Origin: Bacteroidia bacterium
GTDB taxonomy: Bacteria > Bacteroidota > Bacteroidia > Flavobacteriales > Schleiferiaceae
Reading direction: 5' to 3'
Assembly (NCBI GenBank): GCA_030424545.1
Contig: JAUHWL010000003.1
Coordinates: forward strand, 291,810 to 355,809
DNA length: 64,000 nucleotides
Under the pieces are notes generated by a model. That model did not search any database, was not told the DNA's origin, and saw only the letters and a program-made list of their open reading frames with translations. This document shows positions 43,703 through 52,487 of the stretch, one piece after another (the stretch's first letter is position 1; every line of letters starts with the position of its first letter). The translations under genes and the position numbers were made by a program.

Positions 43703-45154
43703 ATGACATCATCCACTTACGAAGGCGCTGTTGCAGAACGCATCTCTATGGAGAAAGCCGCCACAGCATTCGTTAAAGCAATTCATGATTTGTTTTATGA
43801 TAAAGGAATCGAAACGGTTCTTTTTCGCAATCAGTTAATTGACAAACGTCCTAGTGAAATTATCAACTTGCACCTTTATGCGCGCGATTTTGTAAAGCGC
43901 GATATAAGAATTTTAGACACGCTAGCGTTGTTGCAAGAAATCTTAAAACTAGACATTTGTCCTGCTCGCATAGACATCGGTCGTTTAGGATCTGAATGGA
44001 TGCAAGAAAAAGATAAGTATAGCAGTAAAGCAGAATTTATTGCTGAAAAATTAACCGACTTTGTTGGCGAAGAAAACAGAATAGAAACGACTCCTAAAGA
44101 TGTTGTTCTTTTTGGGTTTGGTCGTATTGGCCGTTTGGTTGCTCGCGAACTTATTGCACAAGAAGGTAGCGGCCAGCAATTGCGCTTACGTGCCATTGTT
44201 GCAAGAGGTACAGATGCTAAAAGCTTAGAAAAACGTGCTTCGCTATTACGTATTGATAGTGTTCACGGACAATTTCCGGGCACTGTAGAAATAGACGTAG
44301 AAAATTGCGCTCTTATTGTTGATGGCAGACCTATTAAAATTATCTCTGCTAGAACGCCAGAAGAAGTAGACTATACGGAATACGGCATTAATGATGCCTT
44401 ATTGATAGACAATACCGGAGCTTTTAGAGACAAAGAAGAATTATCTCGTCACCTAAAAGCAAAAGGAATTAGCAAAGTGCTTTTAACTGCTCCAGGTGCC
44501 GGAGTTCCAAACATTGTACATGGTGTTAATCAAGCGTTGTTCAGCCCAAAAGAAGTAGATATTTTTTCTGCGGCTTCTTGTACAACAAATGCCATTGTAC
44601 CTGTTTTAAAAGTAATTAACGATACATTAGGTATAGAGCGTGGCCATATTGAAACGGTACACGCATATACAAACGACCAGAACTTGGTTGATAACATGCA
44701 CAGCAAATACCGCAGAGGTAGAGCCGCAGCCTTGAACATGGTAATTACCGAAACGGGTGCTGGTAAAGCAGTAGAAAAATGTATCCCTGGGTTAGGACCA
44801 AAATTAACTTCTAACGCTATTCGTGTACCTGTGCCTAATGGTAGTTTGGCCATTTTAAGTCTTACGGTTAACAAATCAACAAGCTTAGAAGCAGTAAACG
44901 AGATGATGCGTAGTGCTGCATTAACAGGCGATTTGGTTGAGCAAATCAATTATTCAATGAGCAATGAACTTGTTTCTTCTGATATTGTTGGAAACCCTCA
45001 CCCATCAATTTTTGATAGCGCAGCAACCATTGTTCATTCTGACGGTAAAAACATCAACTTATATGTTTGGTATGACAATGAGTACGGTTACAGCCGTCAA
45101 GTTGTTAGACTTAGCAAATACATTGCAGAAGTTAGACGTAAACGTTACTACTAG
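43703..45154 (+). CDS. Glyceraldehyde-3-phosphate dehydrogenase, long form
   Basis: A glycolytic or gluconeogenic NAD(P)-dependent enzyme of 483 residues. An N-terminal helical extension of about 130 residues precedes the Rossmann domain, which starts at DVVLFGFGRIGRLVAREL with GFGRIGR at 138-144. The catalytic Cys is C293 in SAASCTTNAIVPV, and HAYTNDQNLVDNMH and WYDNEYGYSRQVV are in place. Classical GAPDH is about 335 residues; the extension is shared by a Bacteroidetes long form and its role is unknown to me. It has its own promoter and terminator. Confidence 0.93.
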   Translation: MTSSTYEGAVAERISMEKAATAFVKAIHDLFYDKGIETVLFRNQLIDKRPSEIINLHLYARDFVKRDIRILDTLALLQEILKLDICPARIDIGRLGSEWMQEKDKYSSKAEFIAEKLTDFVGEENRIETTPKDVVLFGFGRIGRLVARELIAQEGSGQQLRLRAIVARGTDAKSLEKRASLLRIDSVHGQFPGTVEIDVENCALIVDGRPIKIISARTPEEVDYTEYGINDALLIDNTGAFRDKEELSRHLKAKGISKVLLTAPGAGVPNIVHGVNQALFSPKEVDIFSAASCTTNAIVPVLKVINDTLGIERGHIETVHAYTNDQNLVDNMHSKYRRGRAAALNMVITETGAGKAVEKCIPGLGPKLTSNAIRVPVPNGSLAILSLTVNKSTSLEAVNEMMRSAALTGDLVEQINYSMSNELVSSDIVGNPHPSIFDSAATIVHSDGKNINLYVWYDNEYGYSRQVVRLSKYIAEVRRKRYY

Positions 45155-45180
45155 AGAGGTAGCGCATATTTTATACATTC

Positions 45181-45211
45181 AAAATCCCGGTTTGTGCCGG
45201 GATTTTTTTTT
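45181..45211 (+). terminator. Terminator after the GAPDH gene
   Basis: AAAATCCCGG pairs perfectly with CCGGGATTTT around a 6-nt loop, followed by a run of T. Confidence 0.92.
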
Positions 45212-45311
45212 GCAACACACAATTTTAAAATAATAACTGAAAAATGAACCAATCACAGTGTAAATTAATGTAAATCCATTGTAAAGCGCATTTTTCTAGG
45301 CATTATTAAAA

Positions 45312-45319
45312 TAAATTTG
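45312..45319 (+). promoter_or_regulatory. -7 element directly before the winged-helix gene
   Basis: TAAATTTG, a perfect TAnnTTTG element, ends 4 nt before the ATG at 45324, so the message would be leaderless or nearly so. Confidence 0.5.
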
Positions 45320-45323
45320 TGAT

Positions 45324-46235
45324 ATGATTTCGAGACAAATAAAACTTTTTACAGCAGCACTCTTTGTATTTTTTGTGTTTACAAAAACTTCTACAGGGCA
45401 AACATTCATTGCAGAAGGGCAGATGGAAGTTGCCATGCGCATGATTGGCCACAAAGTGTTGTTGAATTCTAAAGATAGCGTTTCTAGAGTTTTGCCTATC
45501 GAAAAAATAGACAATAGATATCGCATTCCGTTTAAAGAAAAATTTCAATTAAACCCAGATATCCTTGCCAGCACGGTTACCGAAGTAATGCAAGAAACAG
45601 GCTTTGCCAAAAGCTATTTGGTTGAAGTAGAAAAATGCGATTCGGACAGCATAGTGTATAGTTATTTTGTGAATACCGAAGATAGCAGTGATGTTATTCC
45701 TTGCCGCTCTAGAATACTACCTGTAGATTGTTATCAAATATATTTTTCGGTACTAGACAAAGCAGAGACTCCAGCTGATGTGAAATTAGTAGCTACAAAT
45801 ACTACAGATGACAGCAATGCAGGTTTCTATAGCGCAAACATCATTTCATGGGCGGCTATCTGCATTGTTATTTTAATTGTTGCCGTTTGGGTGATGAAAA
45901 GAAAAAAGAAGACAACGTCCACTCATTTCGATCCTGATAAAATTCATTTAGGCTCTTTTACTTTCGATAAACGTAATATGCAGCTTTACTCAAAAAACGA
46001 AACGATTGAGCTTACCAGCAAAGAAGCCGATTTACTTTCGTTATTGCATACTTCTGTAAACAACACCATAGAACGAGAAATTATTTTAAAGACCGTTTGG
46101 GGAGATGAAGGCGATTATGTGGGCAGAACGCTTGATGTTTTTATCTCAAAACTGCGTAAGAAGCTAGAAGCTGATGCGCGTATAAAAATTGTGAATACTC
46201 GCGGTATTGGTTATAAACTTATTTTAAACGATTGA
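45324..46235 (+). CDS. Membrane-anchored winged-helix transcriptional regulator
   Basis: A protein of 303 residues with an unusual order for a regulator. A signal sequence (IKLFTAALFVFFVFTKTSTGQ) comes first, then about 140 residues of extracytoplasmic sensor containing a Cys pair (VEKCDSD and IPCRSRILPVDC). A membrane helix follows (about 172-193, IISWAAICIVILIVAVWVM), then a basic stop-transfer KRKKK, and an OmpR-type winged helix at about 207-303 (LTSKEADLLSLL, TVWGDEGDYVGRTLDVFISKLRKKL, NTRGIGYKL). It is a one-component transmembrane switch, ToxR-like in logic but with the opposite domain order. Ligand unknown. Confidence 0.85.
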   Translation: MISRQIKLFTAALFVFFVFTKTSTGQTFIAEGQMEVAMRMIGHKVLLNSKDSVSRVLPIEKIDNRYRIPFKEKFQLNPDILASTVTEVMQETGFAKSYLVEVEKCDSDSIVYSYFVNTEDSSDVIPCRSRILPVDCYQIYFSVLDKAETPADVKLVATNTTDDSNAGFYSANIISWAAICIVILIVAVWVMKRKKKTTSTHFDPDKIHLGSFTFDKRNMQLYSKNETIELTSKEADLLSLLHTSVNNTIEREIILKTVWGDEGDYVGRTLDVFISKLRKKLEADARIKIVNTRGIGYKLILND

Positions 46236-46325
46236 GCCCATCAACCGTAAAATCTGCACAACAGTTTTAGTGGATTTTATTTTTTTTAAGCAAACTTTTA
46301 ACATCTGCATGTACAGGGCATAACC

Positions 46326-46333
46326 TACATTCG
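46326..46333 (+). promoter_or_regulatory. -7-like element before the YdjM-like gene
   Basis: TACATTCG matches TAnnTTTG except for C at the seventh position and ends 8 nt before the ATG at 46342. The same TTCG variant precedes other genes in this window. Confidence 0.4.
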
Positions 46334-46341
46334 CGCTTTGT

Positions 46342-47340
46342 ATGGATTCTCTCACTCAAATTGTTTTAGGCGCTGCAGTAGGCGAAGTTGTATTGGGTAA
46401 AAAAGTGGGCAACAAGGCCATGCTTTACGGGGCCATTGCCGGTACCATCCCTGATTTAGATGTGCTAGCATCGCATTTTACAGATACGGCTACCGCACTT
46501 TCCATCCATCGAGGATTTACACATTCTATAATTTTTTCGGTGCTATTTGCTCCTGTTTTTGGTTGGCTGGTTTCACGGTATGAATCTTATAAAAGTTTTA
46601 AAGGTTGGTCTTTGCTTTTTTTTTGGGCGTTTGTAACACACCCTATTTTAGACGCACATACCACCTGGGGCACACAGTTGTTCTGGCCGTTTGATTTACG
46701 CTTGGCGTTTAAAACCATTTTTGTCATCGATCCGTTGTATACACTGCCGTTTTTGGTATTTTTAATTCTCGCCATGCGGCAAAAGCGCACCACGGCAAAA
46801 CGCGCACGATTAAATAAAATAGGATTAATGGTAAGCTCTACATATTTGGCACTTACATTTATTTTAAAGTGGGCTGCATTTACTCAATTTAAAGAGGCAT
46901 TAGAAAGGCAACAGATTGCATATACACAAATAGACACACGACCAGCCCCATTAAACACCATTCTATGGAGTGCCAATGTAGAAACAGAAGACGCTTATTT
47001 ATTGGGCAATTATTCTTTTTTTGATACACAACCTATCTCTTTTGTAAGCTACCCTAAAAACCACAACTTGCTTGGAGCGCTTGCAAAAAACGAAAAGGTA
47101 CAGCGCATGATTGCCATTTCTGAAGGATGGTACACCATAAACAAAGAAAAAAACACACTTTATTTTAATGATTTGCGGTTTGGACTTTTAAGCATGGAAC
47201 CAAACTCCCAAAACTTTGTGTTTAAATACAAAATTGTTCCTGATGATGTTGGCAACGTTAAAATAGTTGAAGAACCAAAAAAAACACGCGATGGTAAAAA
47301 AATGCTCGCTAATTTGTGGGAACGTGTGAAGGGGAATTAG
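46342..47340 (+). CDS. YdjM/DUF457-type membrane-bound metal-dependent hydrolase
   Basis: An integral membrane protein of 332 residues. The signature is MDSLTQIVLGAAVGEVVLGKKVGNKAMLYGAIAGTIPDLDVL, followed by HRGFTHSIIFSV and FVTHPILDAHTTWGTQ, where His and Asp residues are typical of this group of predicted metal-dependent hydrolases. About four to five helices end near residue 180, and the last 150 residues are soluble and strand-rich. Substrate unknown. Confidence 0.88.
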   Translation: MDSLTQIVLGAAVGEVVLGKKVGNKAMLYGAIAGTIPDLDVLASHFTDTATALSIHRGFTHSIIFSVLFAPVFGWLVSRYESYKSFKGWSLLFFWAFVTHPILDAHTTWGTQLFWPFDLRLAFKTIFVIDPLYTLPFLVFLILAMRQKRTTAKRARLNKIGLMVSSTYLALTFILKWAAFTQFKEALERQQIAYTQIDTRPAPLNTILWSANVETEDAYLLGNYSFFDTQPISFVSYPKNHNLLGALAKNEKVQRMIAISEGWYTINKEKNTLYFNDLRFGLLSMEPNSQNFVFKYKIVPDDVGNVKIVEEPKKTRDGKKMLANLWERVKGN

Positions 47341-47419
47341 ATTTTATAAATTGAATAGGAAAAAGCGTGCTTTCAATTTTAGTTGGTAAAACATAACAAG
47401 TGAAATTTTATTTAATGAT

Positions 47420-48148
47420 TTAGAGTTTTTTCTTTTTTGCTTCATTCGTGAAAGTATCATAAATAATAACTCCTTCACTTTCACGGTCCAGTTGTCCAAG
47501 TAATTCACCATCACTCCCCCAAACACTTGATTGGCCAGCACTTATAAAATTATCACAAGGGCCAATAGCGTTTGACATAAGTATGGGTATTGCGTATTTT
47601 TTTGCTTTTTTTGGAAAATATTGCAATGCTTTATCCAAACCTTTCTGAGATTTTGATACGCTGGCCAAATACAAGTTTGCCCCCAATTGTAGTGCCTTTT
47701 TTAAATGTGTGGGTTGTAAAGATTCAAAGCAAATGGCCAGGGCAATGGTAAGGTCTTCAATTTCTAATAATACCTGCTTATGTCCTGCTTTAAAATAGGG
47801 TTTTTCATCATCATGTAAAAGTTGTTTGGTATAAATACTTCTCTGTGTATGGGGCTGAAATATGAGCATACTTATATGCACCCCATGGTGTGTTTGGGTT
47901 GGTAAACCAACCATTATGGATATTAAATTAGAATTACTAAACTCTTGAAATTCATTTAGGCGAGTATCGTTTGGGTCCATGGCCAACCTTTCGGCAAGTA
48001 AGGGCTCATAAGCTGTTAACGATAATTCGGGGAAAACAATGATTCGGGCATTTTCTTCTAGCGCAGCCCGAATATATTTTTTATGCATTTCTATATTCTG
48101 TTCAAGATCTCCTTTAATGGGCTCAATCTGTGCAATACATATTTTCAT
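47420..48148 (-). CDS. Carbon-nitrogen hydrolase (nitrilase superfamily)
   Basis: An amidase-type enzyme of 242 residues. The catalytic triad is E41 in VFPELSLTAYEP, K108 in YTKQLLHDDEKPYF and C140 in ALAICFESLQP. C-F-E in place of the more usual C-Y-D is an acceptable variant. The chain is slightly short for the superfamily. It stands alone on the minus strand, convergent with the YdjM-like gene, and its substrate cannot be told from the sequence. Confidence 0.9.
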   Translation of the reverse strand: MKICIAQIEPIKGDLEQNIEMHKKYIRAALEENARIIVFPELSLTAYEPLLAERLAMDPNDTRLNEFQEFSNSNLISIMVGLPTQTHHGVHISMLIFQPHTQRSIYTKQLLHDDEKPYFKAGHKQVLLEIEDLTIALAICFESLQPTHLKKALQLGANLYLASVSKSQKGLDKALQYFPKKAKKYAIPILMSNAIGPCDNFISAGQSSVWGSDGELLGQLDRESEGVIIYDTFTNEAKKKKL

Positions 48149-48258
48149 TTTACCCCATTGTTTTTTGACATCATTTTAAATAATACAGATGGTTGAAGTA
48201 ATGATATTGGCAGAATCTATCACAGTCTAAATGTCTGGTTTTTGTGCGTATGTGCAAA

Positions 48259-49980
48259 TCAATCTCCTTGTATTAAAACTATTTTTTCAATTTGCTTATG
48301 ATCGCCAATTTGGAATTTTAAAAAATACATGCCGCTGGCATGGCCTCCAATGTCAAATTGTCTTTTATTTCTTTTATCGGTAAAGGTTTTGGTAAAAAAG
48401 TATTGCCCCAATTCATTGGTCATGCTAATGACAAGATTTTTGCTGTCAAATGGGCTCGGCAAATCTATTTTGATTAAGCCCGTTGTTGGGTTAGGATAGA
48501 TTTTTATTTCTGTAATTAAATTCACTGTATCTGTAACGGTTGAAATTAGCACAGTATCCGTATATACTACCTTGGTATTGAAGCGGTACTGCGAAGAATT
48601 GACTGTATCAAATTGCATTTTGTTGCAAAATTCGGAAGCTATAATATAGGCCGTGTCTATCCGTATGCTGTCTTCTCGATGTATTGTAGTGGTTGTAAAT
48701 GAATCTGTGCGCGTAATGCGATAATTGTTTACATCCCGATATGTGTTTGACGTAAAGGCATTGCGAATTGTGTAGCAATAGGAATAGGTAGTATCATAAC
48801 TTTTGCTGTGCGCAATGGTATCGTTTTTTGCGGGATCTGCCGTTGAACTGTTATAAAGCAATATTAATCCGTTGTTGTAATCAGCTATTGCTATATCCTT
48901 GCCGCCATCATTGTTTATGTCTCCAATAGAAAGGCCATAAGGGTTATAATGAGATGCATAGGGAATGTTAAATTTATTATAGGTAGTATAGATGCCTGAC
49001 GCATTCTGTTGGTAGATGCTTAAATTATTCCAACCACCGTTCACTAAAATAATTTCGTTGGTTCCATTACAATCTAAATCGGCAATTTCTATAGATTCCG
49101 GTATATCATAGGCCGGAATGACCAATGGAGAGGATGATAACAAACCCGATGTAGTATCTTGAAACCAGATGACAATGTTTGCATTTGGCATATTTCCGCC
49201 CATGGTGGCAACTACATCGTCTTTGCCATCATTGTTAAGATCGCCAATGGCAATGCCGTTTAGCGTATTCCAAGATGTTTGTGCGGGGAAATAAGAAACA
49301 TAGTTGTTTAGTGTGCCATTTTGTTTTTGGATATACACATGTATGCCACTATTAGATTGGCCAGCCATAAATACGATATCATTCAACCCATCTCCATTTA
49401 AATCGCCAACATCAATTTCATCATAGCCGCTACTGGGTTTTGTATAAGTGTTTTTTGTAAATCCCTGATTGTTTTGCGTAAACACGCTAATGTAGTTTTC
49501 TGTCCAATGAGAAACAGCAATGTCCATTTTACCATCATGGTTAAAATCGCCACACTTTACACCATCTATAGAGTTACCGCTATAAAAATTTTGTATAGGT
49601 AACAATTGCCCAATGTTATTCTGATAAAACACACCAACATATTCTCCAGCACCAATAATAACATCTAATAATTGATCATTATTTACATCGGCCACGGTAA
49701 TTGCATTAATTCTAACATTGCCGTATTGATACTTTATGGGAGGGTTTAATAGACCTTGTGCGTTTTGAAGAAAAACCAAAAGTTTATAATCTTCTGGTGG
49801 ATTACTTGAATATGAATTTCCAACAATCACATCTTCCAAACCGTCATTGTTGATGTCGGCAATTTCTACTACTTGCGCTTTAGAATTTACTACAATGGCT
49901 TGATAAGGTTGTAAACCGATTTGCGCCAATACGTTGCCGGTTAATAAGACAAGGAATAATAAGTCAACTCGTTTCTTCAT
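48259..49980 (-). CDS. Secreted seven-bladed FG-GAP propeller with T9SS sorting domain
   Basis: A protein of 573 residues. Signal peptide MKKRVDLLFLVLLTGNVLAQ. Seven FG-GAP/VCBS motifs follow, each with a calcium-binding DxNxDGxxD loop: DINNDGLEDVIVG, DVNNDQLLDVIIG, DFNHDGKMDIAVS, DLNGDGLNDIVFM, DLNNDGKDDVVAT, DLDCNGTNEIILV and DINNDGGKDIAIAD, predicting one seven-bladed propeller at about 25-380. A Ser/Thr/Asp-rich linker leads to a type A sorting domain (IKIYPNPTTGLIKIDL to KIVLIQGD) for type IX secretion. Probably surface-displayed or released; target unknown. Confidence 0.9.
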   Translation of the reverse strand: MKKRVDLLFLVLLTGNVLAQIGLQPYQAIVVNSKAQVVEIADINNDGLEDVIVGNSYSSNPPEDYKLLVFLQNAQGLLNPPIKYQYGNVRINAITVADVNNDQLLDVIIGAGEYVGVFYQNNIGQLLPIQNFYSGNSIDGVKCGDFNHDGKMDIAVSHWTENYISVFTQNNQGFTKNTYTKPSSGYDEIDVGDLNGDGLNDIVFMAGQSNSGIHVYIQKQNGTLNNYVSYFPAQTSWNTLNGIAIGDLNNDGKDDVVATMGGNMPNANIVIWFQDTTSGLLSSSPLVIPAYDIPESIEIADLDCNGTNEIILVNGGWNNLSIYQQNASGIYTTYNKFNIPYASHYNPYGLSIGDINNDGGKDIAIADYNNGLILLYNSSTADPAKNDTIAHSKSYDTTYSYCYTIRNAFTSNTYRDVNNYRITRTDSFTTTTIHREDSIRIDTAYIIASEFCNKMQFDTVNSSQYRFNTKVVYTDTVLISTVTDTVNLITEIKIYPNPTTGLIKIDLPSPFDSKNLVISMTNELGQYFFTKTFTDKRNKRQFDIGGHASGMYFLKFQIGDHKQIEKIVLIQGD

Positions 49981-50177
49981 AAACTAGAACAATTTCTATT
50001 GGGTCAAGCGTTTTCCTTTGTAATCACGGTTTTTGTCCATTCACTGTTTTTATCCAAGATGATTGATGATGTTTTTTCAGCTGTTATTTACTAACCTGAT
50101 CCTTGGGTATAAAACTTTCACAAGATTAAATTTAATTTCTGAAAAAGGATTTAAAAATAGACGTGGAATTTATTCCG

Positions 50178-50206
50178 TTGCCATTGTGTTTAGCAAGGCT
50201 TTACAA
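50178..50206 (+). repeat. Dispersed repeat, copy A (partial)
   Basis: Twenty-nine nt identical at 23 positions to the 3' part of copy C at 54995-55036. It lies in the spacer between the FG-GAP gene and the S41 peptidase gene. Confidence 0.45.
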
Positions 50207-50238
50207 GCAATTGGCGGGCTCAATTCATTAGCTACACT

Positions 50239-51432
50239 TTAGTTTTTGCTTTCTATATGCTTTTGAATATTCTTAATCCAATCTTGCTTGTAGTCTAATG
50301 GGAAATCAGGTTCAATGCCTTTGGTTTCGTATTTCAAATATTTTTTGTATGGTTTTGAAGGAAGAATAACTAAAAAGCCTGAAGAGGGTAGGGTATGGTA
50401 ATCTTTAGGTTTAATCTCATATGCAAGTGAACCTCTTGTATTATCGCCATAGGTGTGCACGTTTTTAAGCTCTTTTAACTTGACCGTAAACTGCTCTGCG
50501 TTACTGCCTGTGCTGGCATTTATAATGATATAGATGTGATTGTGTTTTACATACTTTTTTAGCTGCTTCATTAAAATGTCAGAATTCCGGTTTCCACCGC
50601 CACCATTGTCGCGCAAGTCTAAAATGAGGTGCGGCTTGATGAGTTTATCTTCTAGCGTTTTATAGAAATTTTCAGCCTCACGAAGGGTTGGGTAATGAGA
50701 ACCAAAGCTTCCTACTTTTATATAGTCTATGCTGGGTGTAAGTGTTTTATAAAGAAATAACTCATTCGGATACGGATTTTTGATGTAATAAGTTGAAGCG
50801 GTATCTTTTCTAAATCCAGCTCTTAAAATTACACCTTCGTTAATCCGTTCGTGATAGCTAATTAATCTTTTAGAAGGATACTGCGCCCCAACAACCTTAA
50901 AATAGTTTTCTTTGATGGGGATAAATTGGTACACAATATCGCCTTTGATCCAATGGCCGTTATTTGTTTTTAAAATAACGGCCTGATAAACAGCGTCTTT
51001 TTCGTTATACACAAGACCAAATGTAAAATCTTTATTGACAGGGTAAATGCCTTCTACATCTTCAAAAGATTTGTTTTTGAGATGATTTTCCAACGTATCC
51101 AAGTCTCCTTGATAAACTGGATACTCCACATTGGATACACTAGCACTGTCTGGCACTTTTTCAATAACGCCCATGTGCCAATCGTTTAGCGGAATTAAAA
51201 CACGATTGAGAAGCTCAAGGCAATCATAATAGTGTGTTGCGGATGTTACGTTTTTTAAGGCCGTTTGATAAGTTTCCGTATAAGCCAATTTATTTTGCTT
51301 GTAAGATGGAAGTTTAATCACGTTTTCATTTAAGTACGCCAAGTCAGCAGCGCAATCACAATTGTTTTCTTGTGCATGTATTGTAGGCAATAGGCCCAGA
51401 GCTAGGGCAAGAATGTAAAAAGCGTTTCTCAT
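50239..51432 (-). CDS. S41 family C-terminal-processing-type peptidase
   Basis: A secreted protein of 397 residues with signal peptide MRNAFYILALALGLLPTIHAQ. The tail-specific protease domain lies at about 240-390: LRDNGGGGNRNSDILMKQL forms the oxyanion region and INASTGSNAEQFTVKLKEL holds the nucleophilic Ser of the GSNAE motif. A helical N-terminal part (YNENVIKLPSYKQN-like) precedes it; there is no PDZ domain, as in many Bacteroidetes S41 lipoprotein-like relatives. Probably periplasmic. It is flanked by accessory genes and spacers with dispersed repeats. Confidence 0.88.
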   Translation of the reverse strand: MRNAFYILALALGLLPTIHAQENNCDCAADLAYLNENVIKLPSYKQNKLAYTETYQTALKNVTSATHYYDCLELLNRVLIPLNDWHMGVIEKVPDSASVSNVEYPVYQGDLDTLENHLKNKSFEDVEGIYPVNKDFTFGLVYNEKDAVYQAVILKTNNGHWIKGDIVYQFIPIKENYFKVVGAQYPSKRLISYHERINEGVILRAGFRKDTASTYYIKNPYPNELFLYKTLTPSIDYIKVGSFGSHYPTLREAENFYKTLEDKLIKPHLILDLRDNGGGGNRNSDILMKQLKKYVKHNHIYIIINASTGSNAEQFTVKLKELKNVHTYGDNTRGSLAYEIKPKDYHTLPSSGFLVILPSKPYKKYLKYETKGIEPDFPLDYKQDWIKNIQKHIESKN

Positions 51433-51658
51433 GGAATTTGAGGGTAGAATTGTGTTTTTGGTGGTTTATGCTTTGTGCGCACACAATGTCTCAAATATAT
51501 CTGTTAGTCATCACAGATGCAATGTGTGTTATCTACTGTGCCAAACCTTTCTTAGAGCTTAAGTTTCTTTGGTTGATGCGTTTTATAAAGGATATTGATA
51601 TTGGCAACAAGAGATGGGCTGCACTTTTTAAAACTCATTTCCTTTTAACGCTGTAAAT

Positions 51659-52150
51659 TTAAAATGCATATCCTAGTCCAAATCTAATCCCAAGAAAGCC
51701 AGCACTGGCTTTAAATATAAAACCATCATCCGGTTTTTGATACCTATACCCAATATCTGCTATTGGCATAAAAAATAGCTCATCAGGAACATCACTATTT
51801 TTACCGATAAATGTGCCCCCATTAATTTCAAAATGATTATTTCCTTTATCTGTTAACATTGTTACCGCACCTAATACTCCCGGTCCTTCGGTTTCATCTA
51901 TTCCTCCACCTCCAATTCCCGTTCTAACATACCATGTTAGTTTATTACCAGAGAATATTCTGCCCTCAATGTTTATTGTAGCTAATCCTCGTGAAAAACC
52001 CCCTCCAAAATCTGCGTATATATTAACTTTACTCAGTTCATTTGGTATTGTATTCTGAGCTTTTGAATGATCGCTATAAAAAAATGTCAAGAAACAGATC
52101 AATATAAATCTATAGATATAAGTCGATGTGCTATTTGGAAATAAGTTCAT
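51659..52150 (-). CDS. Small outer-membrane beta-barrel-like protein
   Basis: A protein of 163 residues with a signal peptide (IYRFILICFLTFFYSDHSKAQ) and amphipathic beta strands throughout (VNIYADFGGGFSRGLATINIEGRIF, LTWYVRTGIGGGGIDE, FKASAGFLGIRFGLGYAF). The C-terminal residue is Phe after alternating aromatic positions, as in outer-membrane barrels. Size fits an eight-stranded barrel. Function unknown. It lies in the repeat-containing accessory stretch. Confidence 0.72.
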   Translation of the reverse strand: MNLFPNSTSTYIYRFILICFLTFFYSDHSKAQNTIPNELSKVNIYADFGGGFSRGLATINIEGRIFSGNKLTWYVRTGIGGGGIDETEGPGVLGAVTMLTDKGNNHFEINGGTFIGKNSDVPDELFFMPIADIGYRYQKPDDGFIFKASAGFLGIRFGLGYAF

Positions 52151-52487
52151 ACTTAATTTTTCGCCAATTTATTGTTTAAACGCAACTCTGTTGTAATTTA
52201 AATGATATTACTGCGGTAAATAGCGATTGCGTATTGTAAGGTTTTGCAAGTATAAGGCGAGCTTTACTTCTTTAATTAAGTATTCTCTAGTTTAGTAAAA
52301 TTGAAGAAGCTATGATATACTAACCTCGTTTGATGCTTGAGATTTCCTTAGCTGCATCTGGATTTGTTTTGGTTCTTCTTTTTTTTATTTCTATTGTTTG
52401 GTGAAAGGAATAATTATGGGAATTTCTCAAAGGATATTGAGTTGTGTTAATCATAGTTCAATTTCTAAGCGCTCCCATTTTCAAAAT
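52151..52487. other. 337-nt spacer with one dispersed repeat
   Basis: Between the small barrel gene and the AraC gene. It contains dispersed-repeat copy B (52208-52249). A minus-strand open frame of 44 codons at 52320-52454 (MINTTQYPLRN to SSIKRG) is basic and Lys/Arg-rich, but nothing supports its being translated. No promoter or RNA gene is clear. Confidence 0.45.
52208..52249 (+). repeat. Dispersed repeat, copy B
   Basis: Forty-two nt aligning without gaps to copy C at 54995-55036, with 35 identical positions (shared blocks TTAC, GCGGTA, ATAGC, ATTGCGT, GTAAG and TTTGCAA). Confidence 0.6.

Noticed and set aside
51438..51656. 72-codon plus-strand open frame between the S41 and barrel genes
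   Set aside because: Cys/Trp/Met-rich with no family pattern, and opposite to both neighbours.
52320..52454. 44-codon basic open frame upstream of the AraC gene end
   Set aside because: Too short, no motif or start signal, and lies in a spacer with a dispersed repeat.
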